Part shown: in pieces, positions 17,376 through 26,572 of the stretch
Layout of the letters: every line of letters starts with the position of its first letter
How positions within the stretch are numbered: the stretch's first letter is position 1
Assembly: GCF_034119865.1 (NCBI RefSeq)
Contig: NZ_CP139421.1
Span: 1,674,001-1,738,000 of the forward strand
Direction: 5' to 3'
DNA length: 64,000 bases
From: Algoriphagus sp. NG3
GTDB lineage: Bacteria; Bacteroidota; Bacteroidia; Cytophagales; Cyclobacteriaceae
Program-made: the position numbers and the translations under genes
The notes under the pieces: generated by a model
Told to the model about the DNA's origin: nothing
The model's input: only the letters and a program-made list of their open reading frames with translations
The model's database searches: none

Positions 17376-18521
17376 ATGAATAAGGTTTTATCTAAAACGT
17401 TCAAATACCTAATGATTACCATCATTTCAATACTACTTGTTATAGCTATTGTAGCTATTCTTTTTATCAATCTTAGTCCTCAATTCGGAGCCAATCCATC
17501 CAAGGAACAGACCCTTCAATATGAAAACCTTGACTACTATGAAGATGGGAAGTTCAGTAATCTCATCCCTACCAATATGGACATGGATTTCCTAGAGGCG
17601 GTAAAGATGCTTCCTGAATTTTTTAAAAATGACCCAACCCGAAGACCTGATTTTGAACTGCCTGTTGTAAAAAGAGACTCGGTCGAACTGGCTAAACCTC
17701 CTGTAGAAACCCGCTTGGTATGGTTTGGACATTCTTCGTTTCTGCTTCAGATGGATGGGAAGAATATTCTCATTGATCCTATGTTTGGTGATGTTCCTGC
17801 TCCCAATACTCTTTTGGGGAAAAAGCGTTTTAGTAAAGAACTTCCCATAGCCATCGAGGAACTTCCTCAAATCGACATGATTATTATGTCCCATGATCAC
17901 TATGACCATTTGGATTATGGCTCCATCCAGAGATTACAAGCCAAGACTAAGGCGTTTTATATGCCTTTGGGAATGGGTGCACATTTTGAAAAATGGGGTG
18001 TAGACCCATCCAGAATCCATGAGCTGGCATGGTGGGAGGAAATCCAGGCCTCAGGGATATTCTTGGCACTCACACCGGCTAGGCATTTTTCGGGCAGAGG
18101 GCTTACCAACCGATTCTCCACGCTATGGGGTTCATGGGTAATCAAGGGTAACTCTGATGCTATTTACTTTAGTGGAGACAGTGGCTACGGCCCGCATTTC
18201 AAAGAAATTGGTGAAAAATATGGCCCTTTTGATTTTGCGATGATGGAATGTGGTCAATACAATGAACGATGGAAAGAGATTCACATGATGCCTGAAGAAA
18301 CTGCCCAAGCAGCCCAGGATGTCCGTGCCAATGTGTTTATGCCCATACATTGGGCAGCTTTTACCCTTGCAATGCATAGCTGGGATGATCCCGTGACACG
18401 CGTTATTGATAAAGCAGACAAAATTAAGCAACCTATAGTAGTCCCGGAGATAGGAGAATTTATCCTTTTTGGGGAAAATCTTAAATCAAATTCAGAATGG
18501 TGGAGAATTCCATCTCAATGA
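17376..18521 (+). CDS. Membrane-anchored MBL-fold metallo-hydrolase (RomA/NAPE-PLD-like)
   Basis: 381 residues. One N-terminal transmembrane helix (about residues 10-32) is followed by a metallo-beta-lactamase domain. Metal ligands are seen in MSHDHYDHLD (HxHxDH), TPARHFSGRG, FSGDSGYG (the bridging Asp) and the C-terminal MPIHWAAF. The opening TRLVWFGHSSFLLQ and IDPMFG are typical of the NAPE-PLD/RomA branch, which includes phospholipase-D-like and lactonase-like enzymes. The likely location is the periplasmic face of the inner membrane, or a lipid-facing site. The substrate is unknown. It appears monocistronic. Confidence 0.87.
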   Translation: MNKVLSKTFKYLMITIISILLVIAIVAILFINLSPQFGANPSKEQTLQYENLDYYEDGKFSNLIPTNMDMDFLEAVKMLPEFFKNDPTRRPDFELPVVKRDSVELAKPPVETRLVWFGHSSFLLQMDGKNILIDPMFGDVPAPNTLLGKKRFSKELPIAIEELPQIDMIIMSHDHYDHLDYGSIQRLQAKTKAFYMPLGMGAHFEKWGVDPSRIHELAWWEEIQASGIFLALTPARHFSGRGLTNRFSTLWGSWVIKGNSDAIYFSGDSGYGPHFKEIGEKYGPFDFAMMECGQYNERWKEIHMMPEETAQAAQDVRANVFMPIHWAAFTLAMHSWDDPVTRVIDKADKIKQPIVVPEIGEFILFGENLKSNSEWWRIPSQ

Positions 18522-18692
18522 GTAAAATTCTGATTATCAAAGTTTAACTAACAGGATCTTTACCTGAACTAGGTTCAAATATTTAGCATTGATCGAGTTA
18601 TTGCCAATTTCCTGGAATTAACCCTGCCGTTTTTTAAGCCATTTTTCCTAATTTGACATTTTAAAATTCATATTAAACAACCTAAAAAACCT

Positions 18693-19841
18693 ATGTCTCA
18701 GACTATCAAAGCTGCTATCGTGGGAACCGGATTTATCGGCCCAGCTCATTTAGAAGCACTTAGAAGAATTCCCAATATTGAGGTGACCGGCCTGGTGGAA
18801 GTAAACCAGGAAGTAGCTGAAGCCAAGGCAGCAGAGCTTGGAATCGCGAATGCTTACACATTTGACAATATGCTGAAGGATGACAGCATAGATGTGGTGC
18901 ATATATGTACGCCAAACTTCCTGCATTTTCCTCAGGCAAAAGCATGTATGCTGGCTGGAAAGCATGTGGTATGCGAGAAGCCTCTTTCCATGACCATCGA
19001 GGAAGCGGAGGAGCTTGTAGCAGTAGCTAAAGAAACCGGATTGATCAATGCGGTCCACTTTAACCTACGCTACTACCCAATGGTGCGTCAGATGAGGGTA
19101 ATGCGTCAAAAAGGAGAATTGGGAGATGTTTATTCTGTGATGGGGTCTTACCTGCAGGATTGGCTTATCCACAAAACTGACTACAGCTGGAGATTAGATC
19201 CTAAGCAGTCAGGCGGCTCAAGAGTGGTGGCGGATATCGGATCCCATCTATTGGATATGACCGAATATGTGACTGGATTGAAAATCACAGCGGTAATGGC
19301 TGATTTCTCCATTGTACACCCTACCAGACTTAAGCCGTTGAAAGCTGTAGAGTCTTTCTCAGGTAAGGCGCTAGATCCAAAAGATTACGAAGAATACGAA
19401 GTGACTTCTGAAGATTACGCTACTATTATGCTGCGCTTTGACAACGGCCGTACAGGTTCCATCGTCGTAAGTCAGGTGAATGCAGGACGTAAAAACCGTC
19501 TGAACATCGAGATCTCAGGGTCGAAATCTAACTTTGAGTTTAATGCGGAGAAGCCAAACGAATTATGGATTGGAAAGCGTGATACGGCCAATTCTATACT
19601 CATGAAAGATCCTGCTTTGGTGGACGAAGGAGCACGTTCTTTGGTAAGTTTCCCAGGCGGACACCAAGAAGGTTTTCCGGATACCTCCAAGCAGCTTTTC
19701 AAAGAGGTGTATGCGGCAGTGAGAGAAGGTAAACAACCAGAATCTCCTACCTACCCTACTTTTGCTGATGGTTTGAGAGAGCTGATCATCGGAGAGGCTA
19801 TCGTGGAAAGTAATGCTAAAGAAGCTTGGGTAAAAATTTAA
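18693..19841 (+). CDS. Gfo/Idh/MocA-family NAD(P)-dependent oxidoreductase
   Basis: 382 residues. The Rossmann nucleotide site is VGTGFIGPAHL at the start. The family signature is CEKPLSMT near residue 95, and the catalytic-region DIGSHLLDM is near residue 188. The C-terminal beta-sheet domain completes the usual length. These enzymes oxidise or reduce a hydroxyl on sugars, inositols or their derivatives. The nearby arabinan-use operon suggests a sugar substrate, but the two units are on opposite strands and the link is inference. It starts 170 bp after the metallo-hydrolase; a long stem-loop at 19883-19912 follows. Confidence 0.88.
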   Translation: MSQTIKAAIVGTGFIGPAHLEALRRIPNIEVTGLVEVNQEVAEAKAAELGIANAYTFDNMLKDDSIDVVHICTPNFLHFPQAKACMLAGKHVVCEKPLSMTIEEAEELVAVAKETGLINAVHFNLRYYPMVRQMRVMRQKGELGDVYSVMGSYLQDWLIHKTDYSWRLDPKQSGGSRVVADIGSHLLDMTEYVTGLKITAVMADFSIVHPTRLKPLKAVESFSGKALDPKDYEEYEVTSEDYATIMLRFDNGRTGSIVVSQVNAGRKNRLNIEISGSKSNFEFNAEKPNELWIGKRDTANSILMKDPALVDEGARSLVSFPGGHQEGFPDTSKQLFKEVYAAVREGKQPESPTYPTFADGLRELIIGEAIVESNAKEAWVKI

Positions 19842-19882
19842 GCTTATTCTATTTCTATAGCTAGTTAATAACTTGTCAGGTC

Positions 19883-19912
19883 GGGTGAGGTCGAGCTACC
19901 TCGATTTCACCC
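19883..19912 (+). terminator. Stem-loop after the oxidoreductase gene
   Basis: GGGTGAGGTCGAG and CTCGATTTCACCC pair over 13 positions, two as G-U, around the loop CTAC. It lies 42 bp after the oxidoreductase stop. There is no clean T-run, so it is a weak terminator or an mRNA 3'-end stabiliser. Confidence 0.45.
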
Positions 19913-20054
19913 TTGCTGGCATTTCCTGTCTTTATCTTCTATGTCAAGTTCAAAGGCTTAATTCTCAAAACCTTTTGTCACAAATGTTAGCTTAATGACT
20001 AGAGGATTTAATTAATTTCTTTATTTTTCCTACATAACAATAAAACTAACAGCA

Positions 20055-20561
20055 ATGAATTTCAAAAAGAGTTTACTGGCAACAGCCCTAATGGCCTTTA
20101 TAGGATTAGCGGCTTTTGCGCAAGAGAAAGCCAGCCCGGCAAAAACTGCCGAAGGCACAGTTGGCGATGCCAAAATCACCATCAATTATAGTAGCCCTGC
20201 GGTGAAAGGCCGCACGATATGGGGTGATTTGGTTCCTATGGGAGAAGTATGGAGAGCTGGTGCCAATGAGGCCACCACGTTTACCACTACTAAGGACATT
20301 ATGGTGGAAGGCAAAGCTTTGCCTGCAGGTACTTATAGCTTTTTCGTGATCCCTGGTGAGACTTCTTCTACTTTGATTTTCAACAAAGTTGCCAAGCAAT
20401 GGGGAGCTTTTGATTATGATTCAAAGGAAGATGCATTGAGAGTTTCAGTCCCTTCGCAGCAGACTTCTTCATTGGAGGAGCGTTTAGTCTATGAAGTGAA
20501 GCCTGATAGCTTTGAGATCCGTTGGGAATACGGAAAGGCATCGGCTAAATTAGGCTCCTAA
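20055..20561 (+). CDS. DUF2911 domain exported protein
   Basis: 168 residues with a signal peptide (MNFKKSLLATALMAFIGLAAFAQ). The mature domain matches the DUF2911 pattern: INYSSPAVKGRTIWG, then VWRAGANEATTF, LPAGTYSFFVIPG and a C-terminal SFEIRWEYGKA. The family is widespread in Bacteroidota; members are periplasmic or outer-membrane associated and their function is not established. It is a single gene with a strong terminator 24 bp after the stop. Confidence 0.9.
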   Translation: MNFKKSLLATALMAFIGLAAFAQEKASPAKTAEGTVGDAKITINYSSPAVKGRTIWGDLVPMGEVWRAGANEATTFTTTKDIMVEGKALPAGTYSFFVIPGETSSTLIFNKVAKQWGAFDYDSKEDALRVSVPSQQTSSLEERLVYEVKPDSFEIRWEYGKASAKLGS

Positions 20562-20584
20562 GATTAACTCAGTACACAAATAAG

Positions 20585-20617
20585 AAACCACGGGAGCAGA
20601 TTCCGTGGTTTTTTTAT
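20585..20617 (+). terminator. Rho-independent terminator of the DUF2911 gene
   Basis: AAACCACGG and CCGTGGTTT form a perfect 9-bp stem with a 9-nt loop, followed by a T7 run. It is 24 bp after the DUF2911 stop. Confidence 0.88.
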
Positions 20618-20685
20618 TCTTTAGGATTGTTAAAGGGGATTTCCCTGCATTTAATTTATAGTCCCTTATGACTTTTCAGATTACC

Positions 20686-20826
20686 TTATAGGTTACTTCC
20701 AGAAGATGATATTTTTAATTGAAGGCGTTCTAGGGTAATTCCCAGCAACTCCTTCTCTCCCATTGGTTCAAAGCCTAGACTTAGGTAGAGTTTTTTGGCC
20801 CAGTGATTAGTTTTATAATGTCCCAA
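20686..20826 (-). pseudogene. C-terminal remnant of a GNAT acetyltransferase
   Basis: The minus strand reads about 46 codons without a start, ending at TAA 20688-20686. It contains TNHWAKKLYLSLGFEPMGEK, the typical last helix-strand of GNAT N-acetyltransferases (N-x-x-A-x-x-x-Y-x-x-x-GF). A stop codon lies at its 5' edge, directly in the end of the AraD1 gene, so the acetyl-CoA site is absent. I read it as a decayed gene truncated at the AraD1 3' end. Confidence 0.62.
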
Positions 20827-21832
20827 TCACCGGGAATTCTGGATTGTCGGGCGATACTACTGCTATAGGATTTACCAAAGCTCTTCCCATTCCATTCCAC
20901 ACTACGCTCATAGAATCACCATTTTCCAATAGAATCTTATTTCCAAAGCTAAAAGCATCAGCTCCGTAAAAATGGACATGAGCCTGAAGCGGAATTCTAT
21001 GGGAGTCGTATTTGAAATGATGAAACTCCAGGTTGGCCAGATTATGACACATGTTCTTTTGTCCTGTATTGATTGCCGAACTCCAGATAGGCTCAGAAGC
21101 CCGGGATACGGAGACTTCGCCAGAGTAGCTTTCGAAATCCACATCAATAACGAGTTCAGGGCCGATTGCACAGGTCCTGATTTTGGATGGGGCCAGGTAG
21201 AGGTAATTCATCTTTTCCATGACATGATCGGAGAATTCATTGCCTGTGGTGAAACCAATCCTCCAAGGCTTTCCCGACCTATCAATAATATAAATTCCAG
21301 CTATCTCAGGTTCTTCCCCGCCATCATTGCCGAAGTAGGGAACAGTGAGTGTTTCTCCATGTGCCCTTAACACAGCTCCGTTACCTTTATAAAACCATTC
21401 AGGCTGAACACCGACTTCACCATTTACCGGGCTGCCTCCCTTCACCCCCATTTCATACATTTTCAGGCTGTCTGTAGGTTTTTCTTCAGTGTCGCTGCCG
21501 CCATGCATCATTTGCCGGTTCAAGGCACTGTTATGGTGAGTCAATCCCGTGCCTGAGACCATACAGGCAAACGGGGAATCAGGATGATCAAATGAGGGCA
21601 ATAATTTCCACTCGCTGTTTCCTTCATATATGGAATCATAAACCAAGTGTTCTCCTGATAAATTATCCATAATCAAATCTTTGATTTTTTTATTCTGATC
21701 CAAAGCCTGCAAGGCAAGTTGGTAAACGGAATTGGTGTTGCTTAGAAGAGTTAAATTAGGCTCTTGCACTAGTGCAATTCTACGTCCCTGGGAAGGATGT
21801 CTGAGTTGGACTAGTCTTATTTTATTCTCCAT
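20813..21832 (-). CDS. AraD1/GguC-family protein (FAH-like sugar-acid dehydratase)
   Basis: 339 residues. The start MENKIRLVQLRHPSQGRRIALVQEP and later blocks (MVSGTGLTHHNSA, QPEWFYKGNG, GNDGGEEPEIAGIYII and a C-terminal GMGRALVNP) match the AraD1/GguC family, a fumarylacetoacetate-hydrolase-like fold. Members act on 2-keto-3-deoxy sugar acids, notably L-2-keto-3-deoxyarabonate in non-phosphorylative arabinose breakdown. It is last in the minus-strand run after an arabinanase-like GH43 enzyme and an esterase, consistent with arabinose use. The C terminus abuts a GNAT remnant, so the last ~12 residues may be recent. Confidence 0.82.
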   Translation of the reverse strand: MENKIRLVQLRHPSQGRRIALVQEPNLTLLSNTNSVYQLALQALDQNKKIKDLIMDNLSGEHLVYDSIYEGNSEWKLLPSFDHPDSPFACMVSGTGLTHHNSALNRQMMHGGSDTEEKPTDSLKMYEMGVKGGSPVNGEVGVQPEWFYKGNGAVLRAHGETLTVPYFGNDGGEEPEIAGIYIIDRSGKPWRIGFTTGNEFSDHVMEKMNYLYLAPSKIRTCAIGPELVIDVDFESYSGEVSVSRASEPIWSSAINTGQKNMCHNLANLEFHHFKYDSHRIPLQAHVHFYGADAFSFGNKILLENGDSMSVVWNGMGRALVNPIAVVSPDNPEFPVIGTL

Positions 21833-21951
21833 TAAATAGTCAAATTAGAATGAAAAGCACCAAAGTTGCAGAACACTTGGTGCGAAAATTGGATATTAAA
21901 CATAAAAATTCTCCACCGTAAACCGCAGAGTTTTTTGTTAATTTTTATAGA

Positions 21952-23016
21952 TTAAAATATGAGGGAAGGCCAGCCTTCAGCATCCCACTGAATTTCCTTT
22001 AGGAACAGTTTGGATTTCCCCTCATCTTCTTTGTCATAACCATGGGCTACAAAATAGGTTTTACCATCAAAATCATAAACAGAACAATGTCCCACGGCAG
22101 CATATTGGTCTGTTTCACCCACAAGTAATTCTCCGCCTCCTGCGTACATTGCTTTTTCACTCTTGTCCAAATAGGGGCCTCGTACATCTTTGGATCTTCC
22201 TACAATGGTTTTATAGGTGCTTTCCAAACCCCGGCAACAATAATCTGTCGATGCGAATAAGTAGTAATAACCGTCCCTATGATAAATAAATGGTGCCTCA
22301 ATCGCTCCATTTCCACCGTTAGTGTCCGGTCTGCCAAAAGTACGCTCCTGCTGGGCCACTCCATACCACTCTTGCGGTTCGGCCAGAGACTTCATATCCG
22401 GTGCCAGCTTCACCAGCTTCAATCCTCCCCAAAAAGATCCGAAAGACAACCACCCTACTGTTTCTCCGGAATCCTCTTTGACAAAGATAACATTGGCATC
22501 TATGGCATTCCAAAAATCCCTCCCCGGAATGGACTGCACGATCATGCCATGATCCTCCCATTTATAGTCAGGACTGTCCTGATGCAAAGTTTTACTGGTC
22601 ATTACACCAATGGCAGACGTGTTTTTACCAAAGGCAGAAGGGGAATAATATAGATAATACAAACCGTTGTAATATTGGATGTCCGGAGCCCAAAATCCGC
22701 CCCGGTATCCCGGCACGATGTCATCTGTTACCCATTCCAGATTTCTTGGCGCAGGCTCTATTCTAGTCCAATTTTCCATATCAGTGCTTTTGGCTATTCC
22801 TCCGTGGGTCAGAAATAAATAGTACAGACTATCCTGCTTGATCATAACCGGATCATGGGCAATCAATCCCTTCGAATCATCAGGTATTCTTCGTTGGGCA
22901 TGTACATTTTGAAGATTTATAGCCAGGATGCTAAAGAAGATGAATAATCCTAGCAACCTTACATGGGAGCTGCTTTCTCCATTTTTGAAAAATTCATTAC
23001 TAAACATGTTGATCAT
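21952..23016 (-). CDS. Glycoside hydrolase family 43 (arabinan endo-1,5-alpha-L-arabinosidase-like)
   Basis: 354 residues from the ATG at 23016. An in-frame start at 23088 would overlap the upstream esterase gene and places the signal segment too far inside. A signal peptide (HVRLLGLFIFFSILA up to VHAQ) directs export. The five-bladed propeller catalytic residues are visible: the base Asp in IAHDPVMIK, the pKa-modulating Asp in NAIDANVIF, and the acid Glu in GAIEAPFIYH. FWAPDIQYYNG is the standard GH43 strand. I infer cleavage of alpha-1,5-arabinan or arabinosyl side chains outside the cytoplasm. It lies between the esterase and AraD1 genes in one apparent operon. Confidence 0.9.
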   Translation of the reverse strand: MINMFSNEFFKNGESSSHVRLLGLFIFFSILAINLQNVHAQRRIPDDSKGLIAHDPVMIKQDSLYYLFLTHGGIAKSTDMENWTRIEPAPRNLEWVTDDIVPGYRGGFWAPDIQYYNGLYYLYYSPSAFGKNTSAIGVMTSKTLHQDSPDYKWEDHGMIVQSIPGRDFWNAIDANVIFVKEDSGETVGWLSFGSFWGGLKLVKLAPDMKSLAEPQEWYGVAQQERTFGRPDTNGGNGAIEAPFIYHRDGYYYLFASTDYCCRGLESTYKTIVGRSKDVRGPYLDKSEKAMYAGGGELLVGETDQYAAVGHCSVYDFDGKTYFVAHGYDKEDEGKSKLFLKEIQWDAEGWPSLIF

Positions 23017-23065
23017 TTTGGGTATTGATAAGTTATTTATTTTTTGATATGTCTTTTCAGCCAAT

Positions 23066-23914
23066 TCAAGGCTTGAGGTGCATCTCAAAGAACTCTGAAA
23101 TTGCCGGATCAGTTACTTTCAACTGGCTGGAATACGCCACATCATGTCCTCCTTCCACTTCCAGGTACTTTATTTCCGCGCCCGCTTGTTTCATTTTATC
23201 TACAAAATCCCGGGTAAGTTCAGGCTTCACTACAGGGTCTTCTGTACCTTGAATCAAAAAGAGCGGGGGGTGTTCCGCAGAGATATAACCGATAGGCCAC
23301 CAAACAGATTTTGCCATAGGGACATCCCGTCCCAGTTCAGTCGGAGGTGATCCAGCTGCCACTACATTTACATGGCTGGAGAATTCACTAAAACTACCAT
23401 CTCCTTCCAAGCCATCTTTTTCCGAAGTCATCCCCAGCATAAGTGCTAGATGTGCTCCTGCAGAATGTCCATATGTGCCGATCCGCTCAGGATCTACCTG
23501 AAGCTCTCCGGCATGAGCCCTGAGCCATCTCACGGCATTTTTCACATCTTCTATACAGGCGGGAAACCCTGCCTCTCCGGTGAGCCTATATTCCACATTG
23601 ATTGTCACATAGCCTTTCCCGGCATATTCCACCATCATTTTTTGGTAAACATCCACGGATTTAGATCCACCAGCCCAACCACCACCATGCACAATTACCA
23701 AGGCAGGACGAAGCTCTGATCCAAAGTTAGATGGCATTGCTAAATCCAGTTTCCAAGCATCACTAGCTCCTTCACGGTAAGGAATATCCTTTGTGACAGT
23801 TATTGTTTGATAGGATGAAAGTAGCTTGTCCTTGTTACTTACATTTTGGGCATTTGATTGGATTGTGAAGCTTACAAGCACCACTACTAAGAGTTGAAAT
23901 GTTTTTTTAAGCAT
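23066..23914 (-). CDS. Exported alpha/beta-hydrolase esterase (BD-FAE/feruloyl-esterase-like)
   Basis: 282 residues with a signal peptide ending at SNAQ. The oxyanion motif HGGGWAGG, the nucleophile elbow GHSAGAH, the acid Asp in QGTEDPVV and the catalytic His in EGGHDVAY form a complete catalytic set. The opening DIPYREG...LDLAMP is typical of the BD-FAE/carboxylesterase group, which removes acetyl or feruloyl groups from hemicellulose and pectin side chains. As first gene before a GH43 arabinanase-like enzyme it probably deacylates arabinan or arabinoxylan. The promoter must lie in the 501-bp gap upstream, which holds no gene. Confidence 0.88.
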   Translation of the reverse strand: MLKKTFQLLVVVLVSFTIQSNAQNVSNKDKLLSSYQTITVTKDIPYREGASDAWKLDLAMPSNFGSELRPALVIVHGGGWAGGSKSVDVYQKMMVEYAGKGYVTINVEYRLTGEAGFPACIEDVKNAVRWLRAHAGELQVDPERIGTYGHSAGAHLALMLGMTSEKDGLEGDGSFSEFSSHVNVVAAGSPPTELGRDVPMAKSVWWPIGYISAEHPPLFLIQGTEDPVVKPELTRDFVDKMKQAGAEIKYLEVEGGHDVAYSSQLKVTDPAISEFFEMHLKP

Positions 23915-24336
23915 GGGTTTTTTATGGGTTTGAGTTAATTGTATTGAGAATTTTCTTCATTGATCTGCAGATAACTTCATTACATTGGGTTATCTGACTA
24001 GGAATAAGTATGATACTAGTCATAAACTAGTTTTGAATAGAGTTCAAGATCTCAGAAAAGAACTTAAGAATAGTAAGGAGTATTTTTTCGATCGATTACT
24101 AAATGGAAAACCTTACAAGGTGTTTTCCACAGTTCTATAGGACTATCATAAAGATCGATGACCTATAAGCCAGTAAATACCACTAATAAAAAGATTGGGA
24201 GTACTCTATTCGTATGCCTTCGGAAAATAATACTAAGAAGGTCATCGCATTTAGGAAACTATATGCTGTCCTAAATTACCTTATTTATTCACAATCAAAA
24301 AATGAACTTACTGAAAGCACTTCTAAAATATAAGGA

Positions 24337-24382
24337 AGGCGAAACTGAAGGTTAAATGGCAATTTAACCTTCAGTTTCGCCT
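24337..24382 (-). terminator. Perfect 21-bp stem hairpin after the alpha/beta hydrolase gene
   Basis: AGGCGAAACTGAAGGTTAAAT and its exact complement are separated only by GGCA, giving an unusually long perfect stem. It is 34 bp downstream of the minus-strand gene ending at 24416. Only a weak T-rich stretch follows, so termination is likely but not certain. The remainder of 23915-24415 shows no gene. Confidence 0.65.
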
Positions 24383-24415
24383 ATAAGACTATAATTTTTG
24401 TAAAGGTAGTTGCGT

Positions 24416-25246
24416 TTACTTCTTCAAAAACTCCAAGATTAACTTGTCCAGTTCATCTCTATGGGTGAGTGTCAAACCATGCGGAGCATCTTTAATGAGA
24501 TGATACTCATTTGTGGCGATTCCTTGTGCTGCCTGCTGGGCTGAAGTCTGGAAAGGCACAATATTATCAGCATCTCCATGGACGATCAGCGTGGGAACAT
24601 CTAGATTTTTCAGTTCTGATCTAAAATCCGTAGTAGCCCATGCTTCTGCGGCTTTAATTGTGGCGATTGGGGATGCATGACTGGCAATAGAAAAGTCGTA
24701 ATCCAAACTTGCTTGCGATATCTCGCCTTTCAGTTCATCGAAATTGTAGAAGTTTTCATGGAATCCCTTTAGAAAACCAATGCGGTCATTTTTCAATGCT
24801 CCCATAATCTCATCTAAGTTTTTCTGAGGGACTCCATCAGGATTGTCATCTTTTTGGGCCACTAATGGGATAATCGAAGCGATCAGTGCGGCCTTTGTAA
24901 CTCTGTCTCCTTCGTAATCAGTAAAATATCGCACTACTTCTCCCCCTCCCATGCTAAAGCCTACGAGTGTCACATTGTTCAGATCGAGATGTAAAATCAA
25001 TTCCCTAAGATCCGTTGCTAACGTGCTATAGTCGTAACCTTCCAACGGCTGGGATGATTTGCCAAATCCCCGTCTATCGTATGCAATCACACGGTAGCCA
25101 GCCTCTATCAAGGTGGCGATCTGACCTTCCCATGCTTGGTGACTCAGTGGCCAACCATGAATCAATATGACAGGATCTCCTTGTCCGTAATCTTGGTAAA
25201 AGATTCTTACTTTTTCGTTTCCGTTGTCGTGTTTTAAAAATGGCAT
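24416..25246 (-). CDS. Alpha/beta hydrolase, non-heme chloroperoxidase/esterase-like
   Basis: 276 residues, cytoplasmic (no signal peptide). ILIHGWPLSHQAWE carries the oxyanion loop and AYDRRGFGKSSQP follows. The nucleophile Ser is in LVGFSMGGGEV (about residue 97), the Asp in VHGDADNIVP and the His in DAPHGLTLTH. The sequence best fits the cofactor-free haloperoxidase/arylesterase group, where perhydrolysis is a side reaction and the physiological substrate is an ester or lactone. It is a single gene 170 bp before the LLM flavoprotein, with a long hairpin after the stop. Confidence 0.88.
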   Translation of the reverse strand: MPFLKHDNGNEKVRIFYQDYGQGDPVILIHGWPLSHQAWEGQIATLIEAGYRVIAYDRRGFGKSSQPLEGYDYSTLATDLRELILHLDLNNVTLVGFSMGGGEVVRYFTDYEGDRVTKAALIASIIPLVAQKDDNPDGVPQKNLDEIMGALKNDRIGFLKGFHENFYNFDELKGEISQASLDYDFSIASHASPIATIKAAEAWATTDFRSELKNLDVPTLIVHGDADNIVPFQTSAQQAAQGIATNEYHLIKDAPHGLTLTHRDELDKLILEFLKK

Positions 25247-25381
25247 AGTTTAGTTTTTAGGGTTGTCGCCTTTGAATCTTCAAAAGCAGTGCCGTCTTGT
25301 AATCAGTGGCAAATGATGTAATTAAGAGGAAATTGTAATTACCCTCACCAAAACACTTACTCTTTGTGGGAAGTTTATTCC

Positions 25382-26416
25382 CTATTTTTTCAGTGCTTTT
25401 CTGATTGCCGGAGCGACCACATCCCCATATAGTTGAATGGCTTTCATCAGCTTGTCGTGCGGCATAGTTCCCACACTCAAGTGAAGCAAATAGCGCGTCA
25501 AGCCCATCATCTCCTGCTGCATCAGAATTTTTTCTATGACTTCCTGTGTATTACCCAGGACAAGTGATCCATCTTTTGCTCTCATTGCGTCAAATTGACC
25601 TCTATTCATCGGAGACCAACCCCGCTCTTTTCCCAATTGGGTCATCACCAATGCATAGGGTTCATAAAAGTCATCGGCAGCTTGCTGGGAGTCTGCTCCG
25701 ATAAAACCGTGTGAATGAACGGCAATCTGAATGTCTTCTTGGTTTCTCCCAGCTTTGATCCAAGACTGCCTATATAGATCAGTGAAATAGGTAAAGCGGT
25801 CAGGACTCCCACCTATAATGGCTAAGGCCAGAGGTAAGCCTTTTTCTGCTGCCCTGATTACAGATTGAGGAGTACCTCCTACTGCCAGCCATACAGGGAT
25901 TTCTTGTTGGTATGGCCTGGGAAAAACACCCCTATTGGCGATAGCGGGCCTGAATTTTCCTCTCCAGCTGATTTGTTCACTTTTATTCAGTTGAAGGAGT
26001 AAATCCAGTTTCTCGGCAAAAATGGGATCATAGTCATTCAGATCTTGTCCAAAAAGAGGAAAGGATTCGATAAATGACCCTCTTCCCGCCATGATCTCAG
26101 CACGTCCTTCGGAAAGCAAATCCACATGGGAAAATTGCTGAAAAACACGGACTGGATCTTCAGATCCCAGTACTGTGACTGCCGAAGAAAGTTTGATGTT
26201 CTTGGTGACCATAGCGGCAGCAGCCAATACTGTAGCGGGTGAAGACACCACAAAATCTGGTCGATGGTGCTCTCCGATAGCATATACATCAAGGCCTACC
26301 TGGTCTGCAAGCTGGATTTCCTCCATTAGATTTTTCATCCGTTGTACGGGAGAAAGCGTCTTTCCAGTCTTTGGGTCTGGGGTGAGTTCTGCGAAAGTAC
26401 TGATTCCTAATTCCAT
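25382..26416 (-). CDS. LLM-class flavin-dependent oxidoreductase (luciferase-like)
   Basis: 344 residues from the ATG at 26416, which gives the standard family opening [11 protein letters not shown]; nine residues upstream of it are unlike the family. The TIM-barrel pattern includes [34 protein letters not shown] and [13 protein letters not shown], the FMN-site region of this single-component luciferase-like subgroup. It probably uses reduced FMN on an unidentified substrate. It has no partner reductase nearby. The same-strand hydrolase 135 bp downstream may share its transcript, but the gap is large. Confidence 0.88.
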   Translation of the reverse strand: MELGISTFAELTPDPKTGKTLSPVQRMKNLMEEIQLADQVGLDVYAIGEHHRPDFVVSSPATVLAAAAMVTKNIKLSSAVTVLGSEDPVRVFQQFSHVDLLSEGRAEIMAGRGSFIESFPLFGQDLNDYDPIFAEKLDLLLQLNKSEQISWRGKFRPAIANRGVFPRPYQQEIPVWLAVGGTPQSVIRAAEKGLPLALAIIGGSPDRFTYFTDLYRQSWIKAGRNQEDIQIAVHSHGFIGADSQQAADDFYEPYALVMTQLGKERGWSPMNRGQFDAMRAKDGSLVLGNTQEVIEKILMQQEMMGLTRYLLHLSVGTMPHDKLMKAIQLYGDVVAPAIRKALKK

Positions 26417-26572
26417 GTTTTTGGCTAAAATTTGACAGCACAACAGGCGTGGGATGGTAAAAAGTTTGATAGTTGTGCAATTTGAAAGAAAAAATTGAGG
26501 ACGAATGATTATTCGCCCCCTGTGAACTATGCACTGTCCATTGAACCTTGCTCATTGAACATTGACAATTGT

